Counted from the first letter of the stretch, positions 1 to 8,499 are shown. The stretch: DNA of 64,000 nt from Mycobacterium sp. 852013-51886_SCH5428379 (GCF_001665575.1 NZ_LZSU01000052.1:1-64000); one strand, 5' to 3'. The notes: generated from the sequence alone by a model not told the origin. Made by a program: numbers and translations.

Positions 1-17
1 GATGTGTATAAGAGACA
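1..17 (+). other. Tn5/Nextera mosaic-end adapter remnant
   Basis: The first 17 bases read GATGTGTATAAGAGACA, which is the Tn5 transposase mosaic end used in tagmentation libraries, lacking its first A and last G. This is not genomic DNA. Translated in frame with the following gene it gives the well-known artefact peptide MYKRQ. It shows that the left end of this window is an untrimmed contig end. Confidence 0.93.
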
Positions 18-18
18 A

Positions 19-342
19 CGCCTCGCGCTGTTCGCCCGCGACATCGGCTGCACCCGCCCCGGCTGCACCAAACCCGCCTTCGACTGCCAAGCCCACCACG
101 GCGAGAAGCCCTGGGCTGCAGGCGGACAGACCAACATCGACGAACTCGCCCTGGCCTGCACCCTCGACCACGCAACGCTCGAGGACACCGGTTGGACCAC
201 CCGCCGCCGCAACGGCCACACCGAATGGGTCCCCCCACCCAAACTCGACACCGGCCAAACCCGCATCAACCACTACCACCACCCCCAGCGCTACCTCCAC
301 ACCGAAGACAGCGACGGCAGCGACGGTGATGACGATGATTAG
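19..342 (+). CDS. HNH endonuclease domain protein, 13E12/DUF222 type (C-terminal fragment)
   Basis: Only the last 107 residues are present, because the gene runs off the artificial left end. The fragment carries an HNH-like metal site: a CTRPGC cysteine pair, then QAHH, then a TNIDELALAC segment followed by LDH. A proline-rich stretch and an acidic tail end the protein. This layout is typical of the C-terminus of mycobacterial 13E12-repeat (DUF222 plus HNH) proteins, a multicopy family often found near mobile elements. The GTG that would start the frame lies inside the adapter and is not a real start. The true N-terminus, normally several hundred residues away, is missing. Repeat families of this kind often break short-read assemblies, which fits the contig ending here. 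Confidence 0.75.
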   Translation, partial: RLALFARDIGCTRPGCTKPAFDCQAHHGEKPWAAGGQTNIDELALACTLDHATLEDTGWTTRRRNGHTEWVPPPKLDTGQTRINHYHHPQRYLHTEDSDGSDGDDDD

Positions 343-406
343 CGCTGCACCACAGCGCATCTCACCGCCCAGCGACGACACGACTGCGGCGGGGTATGTA
401 GCGCTG

Positions 407-1591
407 TCAGCTGTACGAGTTGCGCCAGAAGTCCTCCCACGTGGACTTGGTGCGATAGTCGCTGACGAGGTCGGCGCTGGGGAACGGCGACATCTGGTCC
501 ATGAAGTTCTTCACGTTGGACGGGTCGTCCGGTGCAGGCACCTGGGAGTTGGCGGAAGGCTTACCGTCGGCGAGCTGGATGGCGAACCCTTCCTCGGTCA
601 GCATGTAATGGATGTAGAGCTTCGCCGCGTTGGGGCTGTCGGTCTTCGCGGCGTACGCGATCGCCGACGGGAACGACTGCAGCGCCCACGGTTTCATCCC
701 GTCGCAGAGCGCCAGGTGGTAGCCCTTCTGGGCGTTGTTGCGGAACTTCGCCATCGAGATGGGCCCGAAGCTCGGATCCTGCTGGCCGGGCGCACCGACG
801 GCTTCAGAAACCTCCTCGTCGTTACGGGTCAGCTTCGGACTGTTCTGCGCGAAGCGCTTCACCCATTCATGCGCGGCGTCGGGCTGATCGGTGGTCAGCT
901 CCGTCCCGTACAGCTCCTTGTAAGCGCTTCGGAGTGCGGCGTCGTCGTTGAGCGCCATCGTGTTGAACCAGTACGAGTACTTGGCGTTACTCAGCGGATC
1001 CGCGATCGCGACGCGTCCGTTGAACTGTTCGTCGGTGAGCTGCCAGATGTTGGAGACCGGGCAGCTCGAATGAACCTCGCTGTTGTACACCCAACCCATC
1101 GGCCCGTAGTGCACGATCAGCGGGTACTGATCGTTCGGTTTGATCGACTCCTTCATGTCGCCTGGCACCCAGTTGACGAGGATGCCCTGGTCCAGCAGCT
1201 CGACGGCGTACGTCGGGAGATCCTCGTTGATGACGACGTCGCCGATGACGTTGCCGGACTGGTTCTCCTTCAGCACCTTGTCGATGGCACCGAGCTCGAC
1301 CTTCACCCCGGTGGCCTCGAGCCCGTACTTCGCGGCGAAGGCCTCGGCGGTGGCGACGACCTTGGTGGTCTGGTCGTAGATCGTGATGGGAGGCTCGGTG
1401 CGGGCCGCTGCGATGAGCGCATCGAGATCGAAGCCCGCCAGATCCTCATCGGGCTGTGTCGTCTTCTGCGCCAGCGGGGGTGGCGCCTCGTCGGTATCGG
1501 TCGGGGCGGGCGGCGCGCAGGCCGTCGCCAGGAGCGTGGCGGCGGCGCCCACGAGCATGACGCGCCGGATGCGCGAGGGGTTTGCGAGCAT
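407..1591 (-). CDS. ABC transporter substrate-binding lipoprotein (ferric-ion/phosphonate type)
   Basis: This is a 394-residue extracellular solute-binding protein. An Arg-rich start, a hydrophobic segment and a lipobox LATAC (residues 21-25, lipidated Cys25) mark it as a membrane-anchored lipoprotein. The mature part resembles the binding proteins of Fe3+, putrescine and 2-aminoethylphosphonate importers, and a tyrosine-containing stretch (KYSYWF) lies mid-protein. It is the last gene of a three-gene minus-strand operon, 24 bp behind the ATPase gene and after the fused permease. The partners are of the SfuBC/FbpBC or PhnUV type, so the substrate is either ferric ion or a small phosphonate or organic anion. 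No IdeR-like box precedes the operon, which weakens the iron option. I cannot fix the substrate from sequence alone. Confidence 0.8.
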   Translation of the reverse strand: MLANPSRIRRVMLVGAAATLLATACAPPAPTDTDEAPPPLAQKTTQPDEDLAGFDLDALIAAARTEPPITIYDQTTKVVATAEAFAAKYGLEATGVKVELGAIDKVLKENQSGNVIGDVVINEDLPTYAVELLDQGILVNWVPGDMKESIKPNDQYPLIVHYGPMGWVYNSEVHSSCPVSNIWQLTDEQFNGRVAIADPLSNAKYSYWFNTMALNDDAALRSAYKELYGTELTTDQPDAAHEWVKRFAQNSPKLTRNDEEVSEAVGAPGQQDPSFGPISMAKFRNNAQKGYHLALCDGMKPWALQSFPSAIAYAAKTDSPNAAKLYIHYMLTEEGFAIQLADGKPSANSQVPAPDDPSNVKNFMDQMSPFPSADLVSDYRTKSTWEDFWRNSYS

Positions 1592-1615
1592 GAGTTCTCC
1601 TTGATGGACGAGCGA

Positions 1616-2743
1616 TCAGTGGTTGGACGGGCTGGAGAGCGAGTTCGCGTCGACGCGGTCACCTGCGGTGTCGAAGACGTGTACGTCGTCCGGGGCGATC
1701 CGCATTCGGATGTCGTCACCGGGCCGGCATACCGGCGGCACGGATGTGGTCGCAAAGAAGTGGTGGCCGTCGGCGACGACCTCCACGGTCCAGCTTCCGC
1801 CGGTGGCGAGCACCGCGAACACCGTGCCCTCGATGCTCAACCCGTCGCCGGTCGATGCACTGCGTCTCTCGATCCGGATCGACTCCGGACGAAACCCCAC
1901 CGAACCCGCGGCAGCCGCGGAGCCCTGCATCCTCGCAGTCCCGAACGCGTACGCCGCCGACACATGCGGCGCGCTCTCGCTGTCGACGAACTCCACGACG
2001 TTGAGCGGCGGGTTGCCGAGGAACTCTGCGACGAGTCGGTTCCGTGGGCGGTCGTAGATGTCGGTCGGCGATCCGATCTGCTGGAGCCGACCGTCGAACA
2101 TGACCGCGATCCGCGTCGCCAGAGTCATTGCCTCCCACTGGTCGTGGGTCACGAAGACGATGGTGGAGCCGAAGTCGCGGTGGATGCGCTTCAGTTCCGC
2201 CCGCATCTCCAGACGCAGCCGTGCGTCCAGATTCGACAGCGGCTCGTCGAGCAGCATGACGCCGGGGTTGACCGCCAGCATCCGGGCCAGCGCCGCCCGC
2301 TGCTGTTGTCCGCCCGACAGCTGGGACGGGTATCGGTCCGCGTAACGGTCGATGCCCATCACCGCCATCACCTCGTCGGCGCGCCGATTCCGTTCCGCTC
2401 GGGCGATTTTCCGCAGACGCAGACCGTAGTCGGTGTTCTGCCGGATCGTCATGTGCGGCCACAGTGCGTAGCTCTGGAAGACCATGCCCATGTCCCGGCG
2501 CTCGGGTGGAATGCACACACCGTCGTCGACCGAGTCCAACACGCGATCTTCCACGGAGATCGACCCGGCGGTCGGCGGCTCCAGACCGGCGATCATCCGC
2601 AGCGTCGTCGTCTTGCCGCAGCCGGACGGGCCGAGCAGGCACATGAAGTCCCCGTGCTCGACCGTCAGGTCCAGCTCGTCGACGGCAGCCGTCGTCGCAC
2701 CGGGATATCGCTTGGTGACGCGGCGCAGTGTGATCGTGGGCAT
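1616..2743 (-). CDS. ABC transporter ATP-binding protein (ferric-ion/phosphonate/spermidine class)
   Basis: This 375-residue ATPase powers the importer encoded with it. Walker A is GPSGCGKTT (38-46), the Q-loop glutamine is Q90, the signature is LSGGQQQ (142-148), Walker B is GVMLLDE (161-167) and the H-loop histidine is H200. From about residue 245 there is a C-terminal TOBE-like regulatory region, as in FbpC, PotA and MalK type subunits. The gene starts 3 bp after the permease stop and is followed by the binding-protein gene, so the three are almost certainly co-transcribed. All catalytic motifs are intact. Its class (one ATPase serving a fused two-domain permease) is clear, but the transported substrate is not. 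Confidence 0.9.
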   Translation of the reverse strand: MPTITLRRVTKRYPGATTAAVDELDLTVEHGDFMCLLGPSGCGKTTTLRMIAGLEPPTAGSISVEDRVLDSVDDGVCIPPERRDMGMVFQSYALWPHMTIRQNTDYGLRLRKIARAERNRRADEVMAVMGIDRYADRYPSQLSGGQQQRAALARMLAVNPGVMLLDEPLSNLDARLRLEMRAELKRIHRDFGSTIVFVTHDQWEAMTLATRIAVMFDGRLQQIGSPTDIYDRPRNRLVAEFLGNPPLNVVEFVDSESAPHVSAAYAFGTARMQGSAAAAGSVGFRPESIRIERRSASTGDGLSIEGTVFAVLATGGSWTVEVVADGHHFFATTSVPPVCRPGDDIRMRIAPDDVHVFDTAGDRVDANSLSSPSNH

Positions 2744-2746
2744 CGG

Positions 2747-4561
2747 TCAATAACCCCATCCCCGACCGAGGTCGGCTTTCATCGTCTTCTGGATGGCGTA
2801 GGTGCCGCCGAACGCGATCGCCGAGACGATGAGCACGACGCTGTTGGCGGCCTGGGTGAAGCCGAACTCGACGAGTTTGATCGCAAACGTCGTCAGGACG
2901 TCCATCCCGGGCACGGTCAGGATCACGACGAGGCTCAGGCTGCGGACTCCCGCGATGAACGGCAGGAGTACACCGACGGCGAGCGAGCGTTTCTGGAGCG
3001 GGAGAACGATGCCCGCCATCCGACGCCACCAGGCGGCACCGGCGACCTGCGCCGCCTCTTCGGGCTCCGGGCCAAGTTGCATCATCGACGAGATGCCCGC
3101 GCGGGACGCGAACGGCATCTGCTCGGCGGTGTAGATCAGCACCAGGATCGCGGCCGTGCCGTACAGCGCCGGAATCGGCCCGCGCGGTACGGCGAACAGC
3201 GACAGGTAGGCGACCGCGAACGCGATACCCGGTACGAGGTAGGGAAGGAACGTCAACTGGCGCAGCGTCGTTGCGAGGAACCGGTGCGGTGAGCGGACGA
3301 CGACGTAGCCGACGAGCTGGCCCAGGATGCCCGCCGACACCGCGGCGACGCCGACGATCCAGAACGTGTTCCACGCTGCCGACCACACGGCGCTGCTCAC
3401 CAGCACACCGTCGGTGAACCCCGGGGTGTCGAGGTCGTGGCCGGTCCAGTAGGCCACGGTGAAGTTGTCGAGTGAGAAGTCGGCCGGCCGCCGCATCAGG
3501 GTCGAGAGCAGCAGGACACCAACGGGAACGACCACGCTCAGCGAGAATGCGAATCCGCACAGCGCAGTGGCCGGCAGACGCAGTCTCCCGAGTAGTCGAG
3601 GCCGGTCCATCGCCCCCCTGCCGCCGACGGTCACGAAACGCCGTGCCTCCCTGAGGAACCGCACATCCACCCACAGGGAGAGCAGCCCGATCACGACGAT
3701 GGCGCCGGCGATGACCGCCGCCGAACCGCTGTCGCGGGTCGAGATGTTGCGGTACAGCGAGGTCGCCAGGACATCGAAGTCGCTGGGCAGGCCGAGGATG
3801 TAGGTCACTCCGAACTCGCCGAGGATCTTGGCCAGGATCAGTGTGGCGGCTGACGCGATGGCGGGCCGCATCAGCGGCACGAGGATGGTGCGCACGACCG
3901 TCGCGTAACTCGCTCCGAGCAACCGCGCCGAATCCTCCCACTGCGAGTCGAAGCGTTCGAGCGCGTTGCCGACCAACAGGATGACCAGCGGTGAGAAGTA
4001 CAGCGTGAAGATGATGGTGATCGGAACGCCGCCGTAGGCAAGCCAATCCGGAGGGGTGATGCCGATGGACTCCAGCCAGCCGGGTTGTCCACCCACCGTG
4101 CGGTTCTTGAAGATCGTGGTCCACGCGAGCGCGAACGCCCACGTCGGCAGCATGTACGGAACGATCAGCGCCGTGCTGAACCACCGGCGGCCCCACAGAT
4201 CCGTGCGCGTCAGCAGCCAGGCGAACACCCCGCCGACGAGCAGTGACAGCACCACCGAACAAACACTGACCACCACCGTGTTGAGCAACGGCTGCCAGAA
4301 CAGGTCGGCGGAGACCGGCGAGAGGAACACCCGCCAGAGGTAGTACGACGTCAGCGAGCCCGCTGGCTGCTGCACGATCAGCGTGTCCTTGGGGCTGACG
4401 GTGACGCCCTGGATCAGCATCGTCACGATCGGAACCACGATGAGGTAGCCGAACAGCAGCAGCCCGAGCACACCGAGAACCGTCGTGGGCCGCCGGACGG
4501 CAAGCCGCAACCGGTGCCGCACGGGCATCGGATGATCCGGCGCCGCTGCCCGTCTCATCAC
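2747..4561 (-). CDS. ABC transporter permease, two fused six-helix halves
   Basis: This 604-residue inner-membrane permease consists of two tandem binding-protein-dependent transport domains. The first half ends with an EAA-type loop (ARLLGASYATVVRT) before residue 260. The second half carries its own copy (AQVAGAAWWRRMAG) near residue 495. Each half contains about six hydrophobic helices. This fusion is typical of FbpB/SfuB, ThiP and PhnV-like permeases. It is the first gene of the operon. The start may be the GTG at 4561 or the ATG immediately downstream at 4558. An AGGA ribosome-binding site fits either. A CGGACA-GA-TGTCCG dyad lies about 30-40 bp upstream. Confidence 0.88.
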   Translation of the reverse strand: MMRRAAAPDHPMPVRHRLRLAVRRPTTVLGVLGLLLFGYLIVVPIVTMLIQGVTVSPKDTLIVQQPAGSLTSYYLWRVFLSPVSADLFWQPLLNTVVVSVCSVVLSLLVGGVFAWLLTRTDLWGRRWFSTALIVPYMLPTWAFALAWTTIFKNRTVGGQPGWLESIGITPPDWLAYGGVPITIIFTLYFSPLVILLVGNALERFDSQWEDSARLLGASYATVVRTILVPLMRPAIASAATLILAKILGEFGVTYILGLPSDFDVLATSLYRNISTRDSGSAAVIAGAIVVIGLLSLWVDVRFLREARRFVTVGGRGAMDRPRLLGRLRLPATALCGFAFSLSVVVPVGVLLLSTLMRRPADFSLDNFTVAYWTGHDLDTPGFTDGVLVSSAVWSAAWNTFWIVGVAAVSAGILGQLVGYVVVRSPHRFLATTLRQLTFLPYLVPGIAFAVAYLSLFAVPRGPIPALYGTAAILVLIYTAEQMPFASRAGISSMMQLGPEPEEAAQVAGAAWWRRMAGIVLPLQKRSLAVGVLLPFIAGVRSLSLVVILTVPGMDVLTTFAIKLVEFGFTQAANSVVLIVSAIAFGGTYAIQKTMKADLGRGWGY

Positions 4562-4589
4562 CTGGAGTCCTCGTTCGGCTACGGCTCAA

Positions 4590-4603
4590 CGGACAGATGT
4601 CCG
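4590..4603. promoter_or_regulatory. Candidate operator dyad upstream of the ABC importer
   Basis: The sequence CGGACAGATGTCCG has perfect 6-bp arms separated by 2 bp. It lies between the divergently placed end of the dienelactone hydrolase gene and the start of the permease gene on the minus strand. This size and geometry fit a dimeric repressor site. No regulator gene is adjacent, so the cognate protein is unknown and the call is only structural. Confidence 0.35.
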
Positions 4604-4648
4604 GCACCATACCTGCCCGAACCGGTGGGTCTGGCCTGAAAGGACGGA

Positions 4649-5578
4649 TCAGCCGACGTGGCGGGCGAGCCAGTCCTGCACGCGCTTCCACGCATCGGCG
4701 GCGGCGGTCGGGTTGTAGCGGTCACCGGTGTCGTTGAAGAACGCATGGTTGGCGTCGGGTTCGGTGACGAGCTCGAACACCAGACCGGCCTTCTCCAGCG
4801 CCTCGCGCGCGACCGGTTCGGTGGCGTTCACCCGTTGATCCTGTGCGGCGTAGATCCCCAGCACCGCAACGTCTTTCGAGCCGGAAAAATCCGGGTTGTC
4901 CGGTGCCGGGCCGTAGAACGGCACCGCGGCGGCCAGCCGTGGCTCCCCCGCCGCGAGCAACCGCCACACCATGCCGCCGCCCATGCAGAAGCCCACAGCG
5001 GCGAGCTTCTGATCCGGCGTGCGTCGGGCGAGCTCGTCGATCCCGGAGCGCAAATCCGCGACCGCCTCCTGCGGCGGGATCTTGCTCAGCGCCGCGGTCG
5101 CCTCCGCGGGATCGGCGAAAGCGCCCGTCCCGCCCTGCGCCGACAGCAGATCGATGGCCAGGGCCGAATAGCCGATGCCGGCGAAGCGTCCCGCGACCGA
5201 CCGGATGTAGTCGTTGAGGCCCTTGTTCTCGTGGATCACCAGCACCGCGCCGCGCGGTTGCACCGCCGCCGCCCACGCGCCCTGCAGTTCGCCGCGGGGT
5301 CCGGCCCAGGTCACCGGCATCGTCGTCACCGCGGTCTCGGCGCCCGGCGGCGGCGCGCTCACCGTCGCCGCGCCACTCGACGTCACCGGCGCCTCGGCCT
5401 CGGGTTGCCGGTTCTGCCCGCACGCCGCGATCAACGCGGCCGCCGCACCCGCACCCATGCCGAGCAGGCCGAGACGGCGCATCGCCTCGCGCCGGGTCAA
5501 CAGCCCGTCCACGTGATCGGTCGCGATCTCCTCAGCGATGTACTGCTGTAGCGGCGTCACTCGTGCGAGTATGCCCAC
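4649..5578 (-). CDS. Exported dienelactone hydrolase family lipoprotein
   Basis: This is a 309-residue alpha/beta hydrolase of the dienelactone hydrolase family. The N-terminus has twin-arginine pairs (TRREAMRR, 28-35), a hydrophobic stretch and a lipobox LIAAC ending at Cys53. It is therefore probably Tat-exported and lipid-anchored. The catalytic triad is visible as Cys198 in GFCMGG, Asp247 in AAQDQR and His278 in DANHAF. Cysteine as nucleophile is characteristic of the family. Such exported versions resemble E. coli YghX-like proteins, and the natural substrate is unknown. The gene is in tandem with the ABC importer but separated by about 90 bp, and it is divergent from the amidohydrolase gene. 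Confidence 0.85.
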   Translation of the reverse strand: MGILARVTPLQQYIAEEIATDHVDGLLTRREAMRRLGLLGMGAGAAAALIAACGQNRQPEAEAPVTSSGAATVSAPPPGAETAVTTMPVTWAGPRGELQGAWAAAVQPRGAVLVIHENKGLNDYIRSVAGRFAGIGYSALAIDLLSAQGGTGAFADPAEATAALSKIPPQEAVADLRSGIDELARRTPDQKLAAVGFCMGGGMVWRLLAAGEPRLAAAVPFYGPAPDNPDFSGSKDVAVLGIYAAQDQRVNATEPVAREALEKAGLVFELVTEPDANHAFFNDTGDRYNPTAAADAWKRVQDWLARHVG

Positions 5579-5682
5579 GCCACCCGACCGCCGCCGGAAA
5601 TTGCCAGCTCACGGTCAGAAATAGACAGAAAATCAAATCTGTTCATCACGATCGTTGACACCCGCCCGCCGGGGACTGTTCT

Positions 5683-7473
5683 ATGACAGACGTGACCTAC
5701 GACACGATCATCCGCAACGGCCGCTGGTTCGACGGCACCGGCGCCCCGTCGGCGGTGCGCACCATCGGCATCCGCGGCGGCCACGTCGTCACCATCACGC
5801 CGGACGACCTCGACGACACCGACTGCCCCCAGGTCATCGACGCCACCGGCAAATGGGTACTGCCGGGCATGCTCGACATCCACACGCACTACGACGTCGA
5901 AGTGCTGTGCGCGCCCGCGCTGAGCGAGTCGCTGCGCCACGGCGTCACCACCGTGATGCTCGGCTCCTGTTCGCTGTCCACCGTGCACGTCGACGGCACC
6001 GACGCCGGCGACCTGTTCGGCCGTGTCGAGGCCATCCCGCGCGAGCACGTCATCGCCGCGGTCGACGAGCACAAGACGTGGACGAACTGCGACGAGTACG
6101 TTGCGGCACTCGAATCCACTCCCTTGGGCCCCAATCTCTGCGCGTTCATCGGCCATTCCGATATGCGCACCGCCGTGATGGGTCTGGATCGCGCCACCCG
6201 CCATGACGAGCGGCCCACCCGCGCCGAGCAGGCCCGGATGGAGGAGATGCTGCGCGAGGCGCTCGACGCCGGCTTCGTCGGGATGTCGTCGCAGCAGTTG
6301 CTCTTCGACAAGATCGACGGCGAAACCTGCCGCTCGCGCACCCTTCCGTCGACCTACGCCAAACCGCGCGAACTGCGCCGCCTCAAGGCGCTGCTGCGCC
6401 ACGCCGGCCGCATCCTGCAGTCCGGCCCGGACATCGCCAATCCGCTCAACCTCGGCTCCCAGCTGGCGCAATCGCTCGGCATCTTCCGCAATCCACTCAA
6501 GACCAGCCTGCTCTCGGCGGCCGACGTGAAGTCCAACCCCTACGCCATCCTCGCGATGGGGCCGTCGGCCCGCGCCGTGAACAAGCTCGGCGGCGACTTC
6601 CGCTGGCAGCACCTGCCCGTGCCGTTCGAGGTCTACGCCGACGGAATCGACCTGGTGGTGTTCGAGGAGTTCGGCTCCGGCGCCGCTGCCCTGCATCTGC
6701 GCGACGAGGTGGAGCGCAACGCGCTGATGCGCGACGAGGACTACCGCCGCCGGTTCCGCAAGGACTACGAGAACAAGATGGGTCTGCGGGTCTGGCACCG
6801 GGACTTCTTCGACGCCGAGATCGTCGGCTGCCCGGACCAGACGGTGGTGGGCAGATCGTTCGGCCAGGTGGGTGTGGACCGCGGCCTGCATCCCGTCGAC
6901 GCCTTCCTCGACCTTGTGCTCGAACACGGACGAGAGTTGCGGTGGCGCACCACGATCTCCAACCACCGCCCCGAGATCCTCAAGAAGATGGCGGCCGAGC
7001 CCGGCATCCAGATGGGCTTCTCCGACGCCGGTGCGCATTTGCGCAACATGGCCTTCTACAACATGGGCCTGCGCCTGCTGCGCCACGTCCACGACGCCGA
7101 GAAGGCCGGCCGGCCGTTCATCAGCATCGAGCACGCGGTGCACCGCCTCACCGGGGAACTCGCCGACTGGTACCGCCTCGACGCGGGCCACCTCCGCATC
7201 GGCGACCGCGCCGACGTCGTCGTCATCGACCCCGCGCACCTGGACGCTTCACTCGACGCCTACGCCGAGGACACCGTCGAGGAGTACGGCGGCCTGTCGC
7301 GCATGGTCAACCGCAACGACGACACCGTCGTCGCCGTGCTCGTCGGAGGCCGCACGGTCTTCCGCGACGGCGAGTTCACCGAGCTGGTCGGCCGACAGCG
7401 CACCGGCCGCTTCCTGCGCGCCGCCCACCAGGCCCCCGCGCTGCCCGTCACGGAGCTCGCCGGTGTCCGCTGA
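5683..7473 (+). CDS. N-acyl-D-amino-acid deacylase-like amidohydrolase
   Basis: This 596-residue protein belongs to the amidohydrolase superfamily, D-aminoacylase branch. The N-terminal beta-strand signature YDTIIRNGRWFDGTG is followed by the HTH metal pair His67/His69 in LDIHTHYD, and a C-terminal DVVVIDP segment matches the composite domain. It is longer than the roughly 480-residue bacterial D-aminoacylases but similar to a group of actinobacterial homologues often annotated as N-acyl-D-amino acid deacylase. The last four codons overlap the start of the next gene, so the two are translationally coupled. A TTGACA hexamer sits 22 bp before the ATG. Substrate specificity cannot be read from the sequence. 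Confidence 0.85.
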   Translation: MTDVTYDTIIRNGRWFDGTGAPSAVRTIGIRGGHVVTITPDDLDDTDCPQVIDATGKWVLPGMLDIHTHYDVEVLCAPALSESLRHGVTTVMLGSCSLSTVHVDGTDAGDLFGRVEAIPREHVIAAVDEHKTWTNCDEYVAALESTPLGPNLCAFIGHSDMRTAVMGLDRATRHDERPTRAEQARMEEMLREALDAGFVGMSSQQLLFDKIDGETCRSRTLPSTYAKPRELRRLKALLRHAGRILQSGPDIANPLNLGSQLAQSLGIFRNPLKTSLLSAADVKSNPYAILAMGPSARAVNKLGGDFRWQHLPVPFEVYADGIDLVVFEEFGSGAAALHLRDEVERNALMRDEDYRRRFRKDYENKMGLRVWHRDFFDAEIVGCPDQTVVGRSFGQVGVDRGLHPVDAFLDLVLEHGRELRWRTTISNHRPEILKKMAAEPGIQMGFSDAGAHLRNMAFYNMGLRLLRHVHDAEKAGRPFISIEHAVHRLTGELADWYRLDAGHLRIGDRADVVVIDPAHLDASLDAYAEDTVEEYGGLSRMVNRNDDTVVAVLVGGRTVFRDGEFTELVGRQRTGRFLRAAHQAPALPVTELAGVR

Positions 7474-7906
7474 AGACGTCGTGCGGGGTCTCTGGAAATC
7501 GTTGTCCGCCAGGGACTGGAACGCGGTGAAGACGCATCTCTCGGACGACTGCATTTACGCCGACATGCCGGTGGGCGCGGCGCTGGCCGCCCGCGGACCC
7601 GAAGACATCGTCAAACGGCTCAAGGTCGGCCTCGAACCGCTGGCCGGCTACGAGAACCACGACGGCATGCTCGTGGACAACGGCTCCGACGTTTTCTACG
7701 AGCACTCCGAGACGTGGCGGTGGCAGACCGGCGAGACCGCCCTGCTGCGCTTCGTCACGGTGCACCGCGTGGAGGACGGCAAGATCACGTTGTGGAAGGA
7801 CTACTGGGACATGTCCGGCCTGACCGCGACGGCCCCGCCGACCTGGATGGAAGAGCTGATGACGGCCGACACGTCGTGGGTGTTCGACGCCACGGGCATG
7901 ATCTGA
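7463..7906 (+). CDS. NTF2-fold (SnoaL / limonene-epoxide hydrolase-like) protein
   Basis: This small 147-residue protein has an NTF2-like cone fold: an N-terminal helix pair (VVRGLWKSLSARDW), a strand-rich middle and a conserved tryptophan-rich segment (ETWRWQTG). It ends with a KDYWDM strand typical of SnoaL and limonene-1,2-epoxide hydrolase relatives. The GTG start overlaps the amidohydrolase stop by 11 bp, which strongly suggests coupled expression and a shared pathway. These folds act as isomerases, hydrolases or small-ligand binders. Which activity applies here is not evident. Confidence 0.8.
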   Translation: MSAEDVVRGLWKSLSARDWNAVKTHLSDDCIYADMPVGAALAARGPEDIVKRLKVGLEPLAGYENHDGMLVDNGSDVFYEHSETWRWQTGETALLRFVTVHRVEDGKITLWKDYWDMSGLTATAPPTWMEELMTADTSWVFDATGMI

Positions 7907-7928
7907 ATCGCACCGCAAGTGGTGCCGA

Positions 7929-8423
7929 TCAGAGGGTGATCTTGCAGCTCTGGCCGATGTCCAGAGTCCGCAGCACCCGGCCCATCCCGAGCCACATCGC
8001 ACACGAGATCGCCAGGTCGGTCAGCAGGTCGGCGTCGAAGTGCTCGGCCGCCCGGGCCCAGAAGTCGTCGTCCTCGCGGAGACCGACGTGGTCGGCGGCG
8101 AAGCGGTGGGCGAATTCCGCCGCGATCCGCTCGGCCTCGCTGTACCCCGGCCAGGTCCGCCACTCCTCGGCGTGGTCGTAGAGGTCCTCGTCGACGCCGG
8201 CGGCCACGCCGTCGGCGTCGCGGGTGTTCTGGCACACCACGCACTCGTTCGAATTGGCGATCACGATGCGGGCCAGCTCCCGCACCCGCAGCGGCAGCCT
8301 GCCCTTGGTGTAGACCGCGTTCGCGAAACCGGCCATCGCGGCACCGAGGTCCGGGGAGCGCACTGCGAACGAGGTGACGTCGTCGTCGGCGAAATCGTGC
8401 TCGGGGTCTCCGATTCGGCTCAT
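7929..8423 (-). CDS. Carboxymuconolactone decarboxylase / AhpD-like protein
   Basis: This 164-residue protein has the AhpD-like helical core: a VRELARIVIANSNE helix followed by a CVVC redox pair (Cys61, Cys64) and a downstream QNTR segment. Such proteins are either alkylhydroperoxidase partners using the CxxC pair or non-redox decarboxylases. The intact cysteine pair favours a peroxidase-type role. The gene stands alone on the minus strand. A 14-bp KstR-type palindrome lies about 31 bp upstream of the ATG, suggesting it is part of a sterol/lipid-responsive regulon. Confidence 0.82.
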   Translation of the reverse strand: MSRIGDPEHDFADDDVTSFAVRSPDLGAAMAGFANAVYTKGRLPLRVRELARIVIANSNECVVCQNTRDADGVAAGVDEDLYDHAEEWRTWPGYSEAERIAAEFAHRFAADHVGLREDDDFWARAAEHFDADLLTDLAISCAMWLGMGRVLRTLDIGQSCKITL

Positions 8424-8454
8424 GGCCGAATGCTACGCCGACCCGGGGCGGTTC

Positions 8455-8468
8455 TGGAACGTGTTCCA
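8455..8468. promoter_or_regulatory. KstR-type operator
   Basis: TGGAACGTGTTCCA matches the known mycobacterial KstR consensus TnnAACnnGTTnnA at every fixed position and extends to a 16-bp dyad, CTGGAAC-GT-GTTCCAG. It lies just upstream of the AhpD-like gene on the minus strand. A nearly identical site occurs at 14250. KstR is the TetR repressor of cholesterol and lipid catabolism genes. Binding here is inferred from the motif only. Confidence 0.65.
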
Positions 8469-8499
8469 GTTTTCGCCCCGGGGACCGGTCCGTGTCCTG

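Noticed and set aside
2..3292. Very long plus-strand open frame (1096 codons)
   Set aside because: It is antisense to the ABC importer genes, has Arg/His-rich low-complexity content and begins in the adapter. It is a GC-driven shadow frame.
1716..4691. 991-codon minus-strand open frame across the permease and ATPase genes
   Set aside because: It is in a different frame from the two clear ABC genes, and its composition is Arg/Pro/Ala-rich without any domain.
5655..5682. TTGACA with a TGTTCT hexamer 16 bp later before the amidohydrolase
   Set aside because: The -10 candidate would abut the ATG and place the transcription start inside the gene. It was kept only as a remark.
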